A DNA stretch of 64,000 nucleotides, taken from positions 21,782 to 85,781 of the forward strand of contig DAHVLJ010000008.1 in the NCBI GenBank assembly GCA_027320425.1, in the 5' to 3' direction. The stretch's first letter is position 1; the number at the start of each line of letters is the position of its first letter. The position numbers and the translations under genes are program-made. Source of the stretch: Nitrososphaerota archaeon. Lineage in GTDB: Archaea; Thermoproteota; Nitrososphaeria; Nitrososphaerales; Gagatemarchaeaceae. Below, in pieces: positions 41,059 to 49,214 of this stretch. Under the pieces are notes generated by a model, which made no database searches, was not told the DNA's origin, and saw only the letters and a program-made list of their open reading frames with translations.

Positions 41059-42018
41059 TTGGCACTGAAGGCGTCCCTGGGAAGCCGTCCTGTCATCTAC
41101 GAAATCGTGCCTCCGCGGAAGGACACTTCCAGATTCGGCACAGACTTGCGGGTGCTCGATGACGTTCTCAACGACGGCAGAATAGCAGCCATCAATATCC
41201 CAGAGCTGATCAGAAGGCGGTCTGAGCGGGGCGAAGTGGTGTATTCCCCGGCCACGATACCCCCAGAGGAGTATGCGTTGATGATCAGGGACCACAAGGA
41301 GCCCATCGTCAACCTGATCGCACCGAGGCTGGAGAAGGAAGCGCTCCTCCGACGCGTCCGGAAGGTGCTCGCGGATTACATGATCCCCAACCTCATCCTC
41401 GTGGGGAGGGAGAGGCGAGAGGACAGGCTCCCGGGGCCTGACGTCGTCCAGGCGCTCAGCCTGGTCAGGGGGATGAAGACCCAGTCTACCACGCTAGGCG
41501 GGATATGCATCTTCTCCCGGAGTTCATCCGGGACAGACGAAAAGGGGGCCAGTCTGGGGAAGATCTCCGAAGCGGAGCGCCTGTGGAACAAGGCATCCGC
41601 AGGATGCGACTTCGTCACGGGCCAAATTACCTTCGAGTCTGGTCCGGTCATTGGTCTCCTCAGGGACTACCAGGAACTCTGCGATAGGAGAGGGACCAGG
41701 CCTGTAACTGTGTTTGTCAGCCTCACCACGGTGCCCACCGAGGGCATCCTCCGCCTGCTCGAGTCGCTTGACGTCGTGGTGCCTCCCGACATCAGGAAGA
41801 AACTCCTTCGCAGCGAGGCCATGGGCGAGGAGTCGGTAAGGATAGCATCCGAGGTCTTTGGCGAAGTCGTCGACGGTGTCGAGAGAGAAGGAACGAGCGT
41901 GCCGCTCGGACTTCAAATCGAACAGGTCGGTGTCAACAACGGAGCGCTTTCTCTGGAGCTGCTCGATTCTGTGTACCCGATCCTGAAGGGAGCCCGACCT
42001 CGGTCTCCCAACAATTAA
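41059..42018 (+). CDS. Methylenetetrahydrofolate reductase-like TIM-barrel protein
   Basis: The 319-aa protein resembles the MetF/MTHFR barrel. YEIVPPRKDTSRFGTDLRVL matches the N-terminal E-(I/V)-PP(R/K) signature, AAINIPELI and NLIAPRL follow, and FVTGQITFESG corresponds to the folate-site FFxTQ(x)F strand. The C-terminal PLGLQIEQVGVNNGALSLEL fits the flavin barrel end. The enzyme would reduce a methylene-pterin to methyl-pterin for methionine synthesis. The TTG start 11 bp after the MetE-like stop suggests co-transcription. Nucleotide preference is unknown. Confidence 0.8.
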   Translation: MALKASLGSRPVIYEIVPPRKDTSRFGTDLRVLDDVLNDGRIAAINIPELIRRRSERGEVVYSPATIPPEEYALMIRDHKEPIVNLIAPRLEKEALLRRVRKVLADYMIPNLILVGRERREDRLPGPDVVQALSLVRGMKTQSTTLGGICIFSRSSSGTDEKGASLGKISEAERLWNKASAGCDFVTGQITFESGPVIGLLRDYQELCDRRGTRPVTVFVSLTTVPTEGILRLLESLDVVVPPDIRKKLLRSEAMGEESVRIASEVFGEVVDGVEREGTSVPLGLQIEQVGVNNGALSLELLDSVYPILKGARPRSPNN

Positions 42019-42043
42019 TAGCGATGTGCCGCCTGGTCGGCCC

Positions 42044-42790
42044 ATGAAGCGGAGCACCCAGGCGGCCGTCCTCTGCGGCGGGAGGGGAGAGCGCCTGAAG
42101 CCGCTCACAGACTACTTCCAGAAGGTGATGATACCGATCGGCCCTAAGAAGCTCCCTCTCCTGGCCTACATCATCGCGTTGATGCGCCACCATGGCATCA
42201 CCAGGGTGACCCTCCTCACAGGATACAGGTCAGAGGACATCAGGAGATACTTCGGAGACGGGGGAACGCAACGGATGAAGATCTCATATTCAGAAGACAG
42301 GCCTGGATCGAGCGGCAGCCTTAACGCGGTGGCGAATGCCATCAAAGGGGGTTCCCTCGAGGGGTGCGACGAGCTCCTCATCTACTATGGGGACATACTA
42401 ACCGACCTCAACATCACCGAGCTGCTCAGGGTCCATCGGGAGTCGGGCGCTGACGTGACCCTCGTATTGGACAAGGGATACACCCTCCCAGTAGGGGTGG
42501 CGGAGGTCAGCGGCGGCGTAGTCACGTCTTTCAAGGAAAAGCCCAAGATAGACATGAGTGTCACCACGGGGCCCATGGTCGCAGGACCCGACGCCATGGA
42601 GCTGATAGCGAAGACGGCCAGCAAGAAGAGGACCGACCTCATGACCGATTTCATCCCGGAGCTGCTGAGGAGAGGGGGCAAAGTCGCTGCCTACTACACC
42701 CCCGACGAGTGGTTTGATGTCGGTACAGTTTCGAGCTTCGTCAAGCTGAACGAAGAACTGTCCCGGCATCCGCCCAGGTACCCGGTGTAG
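42044..42790 (+). CDS. Sugar-phosphate nucleotidyltransferase
   Basis: The 248-aa protein has the GT-A type pyrophosphorylase motif QAAVLCGGRGERLKPLTD, PIGPKKLPLLAYII, the metal-binding region IYYGDILTDLN and TSFKEKPKIDM, ending at DEWFDVGTVSSFVKLNEEL. It makes NDP-sugars (GDP-mannose or dTDP/UDP-sugar type) used for glycosylation of surface proteins. It lacks the C-terminal left-handed beta-helix of GlmU. The ATG at 42044 is supported by AATTAATAG (42013-42021) 27 nt upstream, so the GTG at 42026 is rejected. Confidence 0.85.
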   Translation: MKRSTQAAVLCGGRGERLKPLTDYFQKVMIPIGPKKLPLLAYIIALMRHHGITRVTLLTGYRSEDIRRYFGDGGTQRMKISYSEDRPGSSGSLNAVANAIKGGSLEGCDELLIYYGDILTDLNITELLRVHRESGADVTLVLDKGYTLPVGVAEVSGGVVTSFKEKPKIDMSVTTGPMVAGPDAMELIAKTASKKRTDLMTDFIPELLRRGGKVAAYYTPDEWFDVGTVSSFVKLNEELSRHPPRYPV

Positions 42791-42962
42791 CTTCGCGGGC
42801 CGCTATCTGTGGCCGCTTCGCTGTGGCTCCCGTTAGGGGCCGGATATTCTTCCCCGGGGCTCACTCTGAGCGGGGTGAATTGCACCGCTGCCTGCACGCC
42901 TCCCATCGCGGCGCGAAGCGCTGGTCGCTTACTACGTCCGCGCACCTTGCGGATCTCTCAGC
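42791..42962. other. GC-rich intergenic region with repeated complementary segments
   Basis: The region lies between convergent genes. It can form several stems (GGCCGCT...GGCC, CCCCGGGG, GCGGCGCGAAGCGCTGG). No known RNA family or ORF with coding character is evident. Termination structures are the simplest explanation. Confidence 0.3.
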
Positions 42963-44180
42963 CTAGGCGGTCTTTGCTTCTTGCAGCTCTTCCACGGGGA
43001 ACCGCGTCGGGCCGAAGAACATGTCGAACACCCGTTCCAGGCTCCCATTGAGCGCCCTCCAGTATATCATGGCGAAAGACCGCTTTTCGATGTACTTGAT
43101 GGTAGAAGGAGACTGATCCTCGGGAGGGGAAGCGTAGGTCGCCGACACGAAGATCGCCCTGTGTGCTCCGACCTCCATAGGGCAGTTGATCCTCCCATTG
43201 TAGGCGAGCTCGTCGTGGGTGCCCCGCGCCTCGTTGACGATGTTGTGGGCCACCACCACCGACTGGAGATGAGCGACCACGCCAGACTTCGAAACAGGGA
43301 TGTTGGTGGCGTCTCCGATCGCATAGACTCCGGGCTGGCCGAGGACCTTCATGGTCCCCTTGTCCGTCGGAACATATCCGTCGCTGTCTCCGATGCCTGA
43401 CCTTACGACCACATCTGCCCCGTGGTGAGGTGGGATCGCGATCAGCAGGTCGTAGTCGAACGACTCCCCTTCCATCGACGTAATTTTCTTGTGTTCGGGA
43501 TCAACCTTGTCGACGTTGAAGAAAGTGGTCACCTCGATCCCCTTCTCGTCGAACATGGGAGCCACCACCTCGGAGACCCTCTCTGCGGGATAGGCCCTCG
43601 GATACGGGGTGAGGAACCGTATCCTGACCTTCTCCCTGATGCCTTTCTTCCTGAAGAACTCGTCCAGCATGAACGCCGCCTCATTGGGAGACGGCGGGCA
43701 CTTGTGCGGGGCGCTGGCGATCGCCACCACCACCGTCCCCTCCTTGAAATCTTGGAGCGCCTTCCAGATCTTGCTGGAGTCCTCGGGGCCCGTGTGGAAG
43801 TTCAGCGCCCCCTGAGCAAGCCCTGGGATGATCGTAGGGTCTGCGACGGCGCCAGTCGCGATCACCAGGTGGTCAAAGGGTAGTATCTTCCCTCCCTTCG
43901 TGCTGACCATCCTCTGCCGAAAATCGATCAACGCCGCGGGGTCATGGAGGAACTCAACCCCCTTCCGGAGGAGCCGCGATTCGTCGCGGAGGTACTTGCG
44001 AGGTGCGGCTCCCTTGAACGCAATATCCAGGTTTCCGGGCTGGAACGGGTGCTCGAGGTGCTCCCCAACCAGTTGCAAGGAAACTAACCCATCCCGGATC
44101 TCCTTGCCGAGCTCAGAAGCCAGCAGGTTGGCTGTGAACGTCCCCCCGTCCCCCGACCCAACCACCACGATGTGCTCCAA
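42963..44180 (-). CDS. Sulfide:quinone oxidoreductase-like FAD protein
   Basis: The 405-aa protein has the N-terminal Rossmann GSGDGG (residues 8-13), HLVIATGAVADP, and FAD motif GVYAIGDATNIPVSKSG. Two conserved cysteines are in the SQR-type contexts HKCPPSPNEAAFML (C161) and INCPMEVGAH (C333). It is likely a membrane-associated flavoprotein that oxidises sulfide or a persulfide and reduces quinone. The start is TTG at 44180, 5 bp after the tusA stop on the same strand. With TusA and DsrE it forms a sulfur-handling operon. Type II NADH dehydrogenase is the less likely alternative. Confidence 0.8.
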   Translation of the reverse strand: MEHIVVVGSGDGGTFTANLLASELGKEIRDGLVSLQLVGEHLEHPFQPGNLDIAFKGAAPRKYLRDESRLLRKGVEFLHDPAALIDFRQRMVSTKGGKILPFDHLVIATGAVADPTIIPGLAQGALNFHTGPEDSSKIWKALQDFKEGTVVVAIASAPHKCPPSPNEAAFMLDEFFRKKGIREKVRIRFLTPYPRAYPAERVSEVVAPMFDEKGIEVTTFFNVDKVDPEHKKITSMEGESFDYDLLIAIPPHHGADVVVRSGIGDSDGYVPTDKGTMKVLGQPGVYAIGDATNIPVSKSGVVAHLQSVVVAHNIVNEARGTHDELAYNGRINCPMEVGAHRAIFVSATYASPPEDQSPSTIKYIEKRSFAMIYWRALNGSLERVFDMFFGPTRFPVEELQEAKTA

Positions 44181-44185
44181 CTCAC

Positions 44186-44443
44186 TCAGCTCCTCTTCTT
44201 CGTCACTTTGACGAGTATCCGGACGTACCCCTGCTCCTCCGAGACATTCTGGAGCTCGTTCCCGCTCTTCTGAGCCCACGCTGCGATGTCCGCCTTGGCG
44301 GCAGGGTCGGTGGCCCACAGTTCGATTACGTCCCCGAGCTGGGCGCTTCGGTATGCCTTGAAGAGCTCAGTGATCGGTCCAGGGCAGAAGCTGCCCCGGC
44401 AGTCCAATACTTTGTGTTGCTCTAGTGCTGACAACCCACTCAC
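44186..44443 (-). CDS. tusA: TusA-like sulfur carrier protein
   Basis: The 85-aa protein has the TusA/SirA signature LDCRGSFCPGPITELFKAYR with C20 in the CPGP motif that carries the persulfide. The beta-alpha-beta fold continues with GDVIELWATDPAAKADIAAW. TusA passes sulfane sulfur between enzymes in the cytoplasm. It starts with GTG at 44443, directly after the stop of the DsrE-type gene. Confidence 0.92.
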   Translation of the reverse strand: MSGLSALEQHKVLDCRGSFCPGPITELFKAYRSAQLGDVIELWATDPAAKADIAAWAQKSGNELQNVSEEQGYVRILVKVTKKRS

Positions 44444-44944
44444 CTAGATGAAGATGATCTGTCCACCCTCGCCTAAGGACAACATGGTGGCCGCTCCCAC
44501 GACGTCGTCTACTTCGCGTATGAGGTCATCTTTGGGGGTCCCCATCACCTCCATGGTGGTCGAGCAGGCGTGCAGCTTCACCCCGAGGTCCTTCGCCATG
44601 CGGAACATCTCTGGTATCGATGGTACCTTCGCCTTGGCCATCTTCCCCTCCATCATCCTGGTGGCCATGGCGGTCATGCCGGGGATCATCCCCAGTATGT
44701 TCGGCATAGGCATCCCCGGGTTCCCCACTGCTGCTACCTTCATCGAGTTGACTTTCTTCTTGTTCACGGCGTCCAACCCCCAGAATGTGAAGAACATGTG
44801 GACCTCCTTCCCCATCGTGGCCCCCGTGGTCGCTATCATCAGCGCCGGGTAGACCATGTCCATCGTCCCCTTCGAGAGAATGATGAGCAGCCTGGAGGTC
44901 TGCTCCCCCTTCTCTTCAGTTCTCATCTGCGACATCTGGGCCAT
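44444..44944 (-). CDS. DsrE family sulfur-transfer protein (DsrE3-like)
   Basis: The 166-aa protein belongs to the DsrE/F superfamily: RLLIILSKGTMDMVYPALMI, EVHMFFTFWGLDAV and the active-site Cys in GVKLHACSTTMEVMG (C127). A Met/Gly-rich segment (MPNILGMIPGMTAMATRMME) and the last helix (IREVDDVVGAATML) match DsrE3A, which works with TusA in thiosulfate and persulfide transfer. The ATG at 44944 is preferred over an upstream in-frame start at 45004. It is the first gene of the dsrE-tusA-SQR operon. Confidence 0.87.
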   Translation of the reverse strand: MAQMSQMRTEEKGEQTSRLLIILSKGTMDMVYPALMIATTGATMGKEVHMFFTFWGLDAVNKKKVNSMKVAAVGNPGMPMPNILGMIPGMTAMATRMMEGKMAKAKVPSIPEMFRMAKDLGVKLHACSTTMEVMGTPKDDLIREVDDVVGAATMLSLGEGGQIIFI

Positions 44945-45049
44945 GCTAACTCGCGAGCGTCTGAAGAGTACCTTGCGATAATAAACCGGGGAGCCGTTTC
45001 TCATGTTAGAGAATTGTAGCTTCCCCGTCAGAGCGGGGACGGATCTGGC

Positions 45050-46516
45050 TTATGGGGCCTGTTTCCTGAATACGTAGTTCTTCGTCGCGAGGGAAAGGAC
45101 TACCGCGAAGAGCATCGCGGCAATCCCCAGGTAGAAGACGTAATCGAAGGCCGTGCCGTTGGGGAAGGCCACCGGCACTAGGATTACCCCCTGAGGGGTC
45201 TGGTGAGGGATCTTGACGATGGTGGTGTAAGTGCTCATTATCGTCGTGGCAACCACCGGCCCGACGGCGCCCCCGATGTTCCTCAGCATGGTGTTGAGCC
45301 CGAGCCCCGTGGCCACGGTGTCCCTAGGGAGCGACACGCTGATCATGTTCACTATGGGGATGATGAGCGATACCGCCCCGATCATCGACACCGCCGTGTC
45401 TATGACGAGGTCTGTCGTGGTGCCTTTGTTGAATATGAAGAGCCCGAATCCGACGATGGCTATCGTCCCGCCCAGGATCATGGCAGGCTTCGGACCGTAG
45501 CGGGTGACCATCCTTCCTACGCCGGGACCGGCTACGAGCATCGCTATCGCGGCGGGGCCTATGGTAAGGCCGGCGCTCAGCACGTCAAGGCCAAGCCCCA
45601 GAGGCGATGGGTCTTCGGCAAAATAGACCACCGCGTAGAAGAGCATGAACATCCCGATTCCGGAGATGACGCCGATGCCGTTCGCGACCAGCACGTTCCG
45701 GATCCTCAGCAGGCTGAGCTGGATGAGCGGGTTTTCCTTGCGGGCTTCCGCCACGAAGAACGCGACGGTGAGACCCAGCCCGGCTACGAGCGCCGCAAGG
45801 CCATATGCCGAGTACCACCCCTCGTACGGTCCCTCGCTGAGATAGAACAGCACCAGGGATACTCCAGCCATGAGGAGCACGACCGTCTCATAGTCTACTT
45901 TTCGCCCGGTTCCGGTGTGCCCCTGAGGGAGGAACCGCCAGATCACCGCGAAGAGTAACACACTGAGTATGAAGGCGGAGTGGAAGGCCCACTGCCACCC
46001 CAGGTCCTGGATTATGTACGCCCCCAAGATCAGCCCTGCTGCGGCCCCGATGGCGAAAGTCGCGCTGACGACCCCCTGGGCAGTCGCAATCCGCTCCTTT
46101 GGGAATGTCTCAGCGATGATAGCCAGCGAGAGGGGGACTATGGCAAAGCCGATGCCTTGGACGGCCCTGGCTGCTATCAAAAAGTAGATTGACGGGGAAA
46201 ACCCCGCCGCCCCAACACCGATGGTGTAGAACACAAGAGCGATCAGAAACATCTTCTTCTTTCCGTAGCTATCCCCTAGCTTCCCAAAGAGGGGCGAAAC
46301 CGCGCTCCCGACTATGAGGAAGGCAGAGGTTATCCAAGAAACAGCACTGACGGTCGTCGAGAAGTACGTCTGGATTGTGAGTATCCCTGGGAGGATCATG
46401 GTCTCCACATAATTGAGGAGGAGGGCCACGCCCACCATCGCGAGCAATGCCCGCAGCTGGTGGCTGGACGTCCCAGTGGGGATGACTTGAGGCTCGGCTG
46501 CTGGCTGAGTCTGCAT
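45050..46516 (-). CDS. MFS transporter (DHA2 type, 14 helices)
   Basis: The 488-aa transporter starts RALLAMVGVALLLNYVETMI and contains GKLGDSYGKKKMFLIALVFY (motif A) and RAVQGIGFAIVPLSLAI (motif B). A central AGPGVGRMVTRYGPKPAMIL repeats motif A. It is expected to export drugs or metabolites by proton antiport. The ATG at 46516 is 28 nt downstream of TTTATAAT (46541-46548, minus strand), which supports it over the GTG at 46525. Confidence 0.9.
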   Translation of the reverse strand: MQTQPAAEPQVIPTGTSSHQLRALLAMVGVALLLNYVETMILPGILTIQTYFSTTVSAVSWITSAFLIVGSAVSPLFGKLGDSYGKKKMFLIALVFYTIGVGAAGFSPSIYFLIAARAVQGIGFAIVPLSLAIIAETFPKERIATAQGVVSATFAIGAAAGLILGAYIIQDLGWQWAFHSAFILSVLLFAVIWRFLPQGHTGTGRKVDYETVVLLMAGVSLVLFYLSEGPYEGWYSAYGLAALVAGLGLTVAFFVAEARKENPLIQLSLLRIRNVLVANGIGVISGIGMFMLFYAVVYFAEDPSPLGLGLDVLSAGLTIGPAAIAMLVAGPGVGRMVTRYGPKPAMILGGTIAIVGFGLFIFNKGTTTDLVIDTAVSMIGAVSLIIPIVNMISVSLPRDTVATGLGLNTMLRNIGGAVGPVVATTIMSTYTTIVKIPHQTPQGVILVPVAFPNGTAFDYVFYLGIAAMLFAVVLSLATKNYVFRKQAP

Positions 46517-46647
46517 CTTTCGCACGCCCTTCGACTCGCCATTATAAACAACCCGTAGGCTCTCGCACGAAACACGGCATACGTCGCGCCCTGGAAATCC
46601 GAGCGCAGCGGAGGCGAGACGCCGAGCCAGGGAGTCCGCGAGCCCCG
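46517..46647. promoter_or_regulatory. MFS promoter and 130-bp spacer to arginase
   Basis: TTTATAAT at 46541-46548 on the minus strand is the MFS TATA box. The rest (46550-46647) is GC-rich and contains short inverted repeats such as GGCGAGACGCC; the arginase gene ends at 46648. No gene is evident. Confidence 0.45.
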
Positions 46648-47559
46648 CTATGCGCGCTCGATTATCTTCTTCCCGAAAAGGGACAGGGCGAGTTCGACCG
46701 CGAGCTCCGCGGTGTGGTTGGACACGTCGAGTATCGGGTTAACTTCGACGAACTCGGCAGAAGTCACCTTTCGCGAGTCAGAGAGCATCTCCATCGCCAG
46801 TTGCGCCTCGCGATACGTGAGCCCGCCCTTGACAGGCGTCCCTGTTCCCGGCGCCTCCCTTGGGTCGATCGAGTCGACGTCGGCGCTCAGGTGGACTTGG
46901 TCCACTCCGGCGGCCGCGATGTCGAGCGCCTTTTGCATCACCCTCTTCATCCCAAGCTCGTCTATCTCTCTCATGGTGAACACAGTGACCTTCGAACGCG
47001 ACAGCGCCTTCGACTCCTGAGGGTCGAGGTCTCTTATGCCAACCAGGACCGTGTTCTTTTCCGAAGCTTTCGGAGCCCTCCCTCCCAGCTTCGCGAGGTC
47101 CGGGTGCCCGTATCCGAGGACCGCCGCCAGCGCCATCCCGTGGATGTTTCCGCTTGGGGTCGTGGTCGGGGTGTTGAAGTCTCCATGAGCGTCCAGCCAG
47201 ATGACCCCCCTGCCGGTACCGGGACCTGGAAGGCCAGCTAGCGTCCCTATTGAGACGCTCTGGTCGCCGCCGAGGACCAGGGGAAACAGCCCCTTGCTCG
47301 CACATTCGGAGACCTTCCTCGCTATCATCTCGCACTGTTTGACGACGTCTTTGAGGTATCTCACCTTCTCGTCTCCGACCGCAGCGGTGGCCATGTCTGA
47401 GGTAGGGATGTTCCCAAAATCTTTCACAGTATGGCCGAGAGACTCCAGCCGCTCCTCCAACCTCGCGATCCTGATGGCGCTCGGGCCCATGTCCACTCCA
47501 CGACGCTGCTGGCCCAGGTCCACCGGCGCGCCCACGATTCCGATCTTCATCTTCATCAT
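46648..47559 (-). CDS. Arginase/agmatinase family (arginase-like) ureohydrolase
   Basis: The 303-aa protein has the binuclear manganese motifs GGDQSVSIGT, WLDAHGDFN and SADVDSIDPREAPG. The N-terminal GAPVDLGQQRRGVDMGPSAI is typical for arginase (RocF) rather than agmatinase (which has GxPxD). It would cleave arginine to ornithine and urea. In-frame ATGs at 47559, 47556 and 47550 are possible. TTTATAGT at 47574-47582 fits the ATG at 47550 best. Proline dehydrogenase elsewhere in the window would link to ornithine/proline catabolism. Confidence 0.9.
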   Translation of the reverse strand: MMKMKIGIVGAPVDLGQQRRGVDMGPSAIRIARLEERLESLGHTVKDFGNIPTSDMATAAVGDEKVRYLKDVVKQCEMIARKVSECASKGLFPLVLGGDQSVSIGTLAGLPGPGTGRGVIWLDAHGDFNTPTTTPSGNIHGMALAAVLGYGHPDLAKLGGRAPKASEKNTVLVGIRDLDPQESKALSRSKVTVFTMREIDELGMKRVMQKALDIAAAGVDQVHLSADVDSIDPREAPGTGTPVKGGLTYREAQLAMEMLSDSRKVTSAEFVEVNPILDVSNHTAELAVELALSLFGKKIIERA

Positions 47560-47625
47560 GACCGGAAGCCCTGACTATAAACCACTTCTGGGCGTTAAAC
47601 CTTAACACCAGGGCGGACGCCTTGT

Positions 47626-48006
47626 TTGACATTGAAGACCATAGGCAAGGATGAGGTCGCGTCCAAGCTCGGTTCACCGCGGCTCGTGGTTGTCAACGTC
47701 CTTGCTGCGAGCGCATATGAGAAGATACACATCAAAGGCTCAATCTCTGTCCCTCGTAACGAACTAGAGCAGGGGAGGTGGACGGAGCTTGACCGGTCCA
47801 AAGAGATCGTGGTCCACTGTTCCAGCTATGAGTGCGGGGCCTCTAGGGCTGCTGCGGCGTTCCTCGAGGAGAAGGGGTTCGACGTGAAGGCATACGAAGG
47901 CGGCATGAAGGAATGGGCGGAAGCAGGGCTCCCCGCCGAAGGTACCATCTCGGCGAAGAAATTCATCGAAGAGAGATACGGCAGGCCGGCGCCAGTGACT
48001 CGATAG
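47626..48006 (+). CDS. Rhodanese-like sulfurtransferase
   Basis: The 126-aa single-domain rhodanese shows VVVNVLAASAYEKIHIKGSI (the D-V-R-x-x-E region, with D and R replaced), HCSSYECGASRAAAAF with active-site C65 and C70, and YEGGMKEWAEAGLP. It could move sulfane sulfur or act as a small sensor. The start TTG at 47626 follows TTAAACCTTAA (47595-47605). The usual Asp/Arg of the first motif are missing, so activity should be viewed with caution. Confidence 0.85.
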   Translation: MTLKTIGKDEVASKLGSPRLVVVNVLAASAYEKIHIKGSISVPRNELEQGRWTELDRSKEIVVHCSSYECGASRAAAAFLEEKGFDVKAYEGGMKEWAEAGLPAEGTISAKKFIEERYGRPAPVTR

Positions 48007-48036
48007 GATAAATAGCGCGCCCTTTCATCTGACATC

Positions 48037-48264
48037 ATGCACAGGTCCCAGATAGTCGGGGGGCTGATGATCGTCGTCGGCGCGGTGATACTGGCGTTGC
48101 TTGCCAGTTTCGTCGTGGACATCATAGTGCTCATACTGCAGCTCTTGGCGGTGATAATCGGGATCATCCTCGTGCTCGGAGGCATCGCGATGCTACTCTT
48201 CGGAGGGTGGTTCTGGGGCCGTGGTTCCCTCAAGTGGGGACGCGACGTGACTACAACGGCGTAA
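48037..48264 (+). CDS. Small membrane protein, 75 aa
   Basis: The 75-aa protein consists of two closely spaced hydrophobic helices (SQIVGGLMIVVGAVILALLA, and LQLLAVIIGIILVLGGIAML) and a short Trp/Arg-rich C-terminus (WFWGRGSLKWGRDV). The function is unknown. The ATG follows GATAAATAG (48005-48013) by 27 nt. It is followed after 27 bp by an ABC exporter with its own TATA (GTAAATATCC at 48262-48271). Confidence 0.68.
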   Translation: MHRSQIVGGLMIVVGAVILALLASFVVDIIVLILQLLAVIIGIILVLGGIAMLLFGGWFWGRGSLKWGRDVTTTA

Positions 48265-48291
48265 ATATCCAACTCCAAAGGCCCGTGTCAA

Positions 48292-49212
48292 TTGTCTGCC
48301 ATCGAAGTCAGTGGCCTGAAGAAGAAGTACGGCTCCCTGCAGGCGGTAGACGGCATCAGCTTCTCGGTAAAGAAGGGGGAAGTGTTCTCGCTTCTCGGAC
48401 CCAACGGAGCGGGCAAGACCACCACTATCGAGATACTCGAAGGGCTACGAGACAAGGACGAGGGGACGGCGTCGGTGCTAGGCCTCGACCCCTGGAAATC
48501 GGGCTACGACCTCCACAAGCAGATAGGCGTCATTCCTCAGGGTTTCAAGTTCCTGGACTATCCTACTCCCAAAGAAGCGGTGAATTACTACGCCACCCTG
48601 TTCGGAACGAAGGTCGACGCCGACCAGATGCTGAAGAGGGTCATCCTCGACGAAGCCAAGAACATCTGGTTCCAGAACCTCTCGGGCGGGCAGAAGCAGA
48701 AGCTGGGGATGGCGCTGTCGCTCGTCAACGACCCTCAGGTGGTCTTCCTCGACGAACCTACGACGGGCCTAGACCCCCAGGCAAGGAGGGCGGTCTGGGA
48801 GGTCATCAGGAAACTGAAAGCAGAAGGTCGTACAGTCATGCTCACCACTCACTACCTCGAAGAGGCAGAGGTGCTTGCCGACAGGGTGGCCATAATGAAC
48901 CACGGCAAGATAGTGGCTATGGGGACCACCGACGAAATCGAGTCCAAGTACGGCTCCGGCCAGAGGATGGTCGTGAAGGCGAAGGATGACCTGCTCAGAT
49001 ATCTGAAGGAGAACACCAAATTGGAAGTCGATGGCGACGGGTCTACAGTGACCGTCTTTCTGAGGGACAAGAACGACGCGATGGTTGCGTTAGGCGCAAT
49101 AGAGGAGTCGGGCGCGGGGTGGGACGATCTCACCGTCAGGAAGGACAGGCTGGAGGACGTCTTCCTCAGGCTCGTCGGTGAAACGGGTGATGAGGAGGCA
49201 GGCGCCAGATAG
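48292..49212 (+). CDS. ABC transporter ATP-binding protein (DrrA/CcmA type)
   Basis: The 306-aa ATPase has Walker A GPNGAGKTT (residues 36-44), the signature NLSGGQKQKLGMALSL, Walker B QVVFLDEPTTGLDP and the H-loop LTTHYLEEAEVL. The C-terminal extension (DLLRYLKENTKLEVDGDGST) is the DUF4162-like domain of DrrA-type exporters. It energises the membrane protein encoded 2 bp downstream. The start is TTG at 48292. Confidence 0.93.
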   Translation: MSAIEVSGLKKKYGSLQAVDGISFSVKKGEVFSLLGPNGAGKTTTIEILEGLRDKDEGTASVLGLDPWKSGYDLHKQIGVIPQGFKFLDYPTPKEAVNYYATLFGTKVDADQMLKRVILDEAKNIWFQNLSGGQKQKLGMALSLVNDPQVVFLDEPTTGLDPQARRAVWEVIRKLKAEGRTVMLTTHYLEEAEVLADRVAIMNHGKIVAMGTTDEIESKYGSGQRMVVKAKDDLLRYLKENTKLEVDGDGSTVTVFLRDKNDAMVALGAIEESGAGWDDLTVRKDRLEDVFLRLVGETGDEEAGAR

Positions 49213-49214
49213 CC

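Noticed and set aside
42694..42945. 83-aa minus-strand ORF in the spacer behind the nucleotidyltransferase
   Set aside because: Composition is that of a random GC-rich frame, and it overlaps the end of the real gene.
42791..42962. Structured RNA gene such as RNase P or SRP RNA in the GC-rich spacer
   Set aside because: Too short for either, and none of the conserved core sequences of these RNAs could be found.
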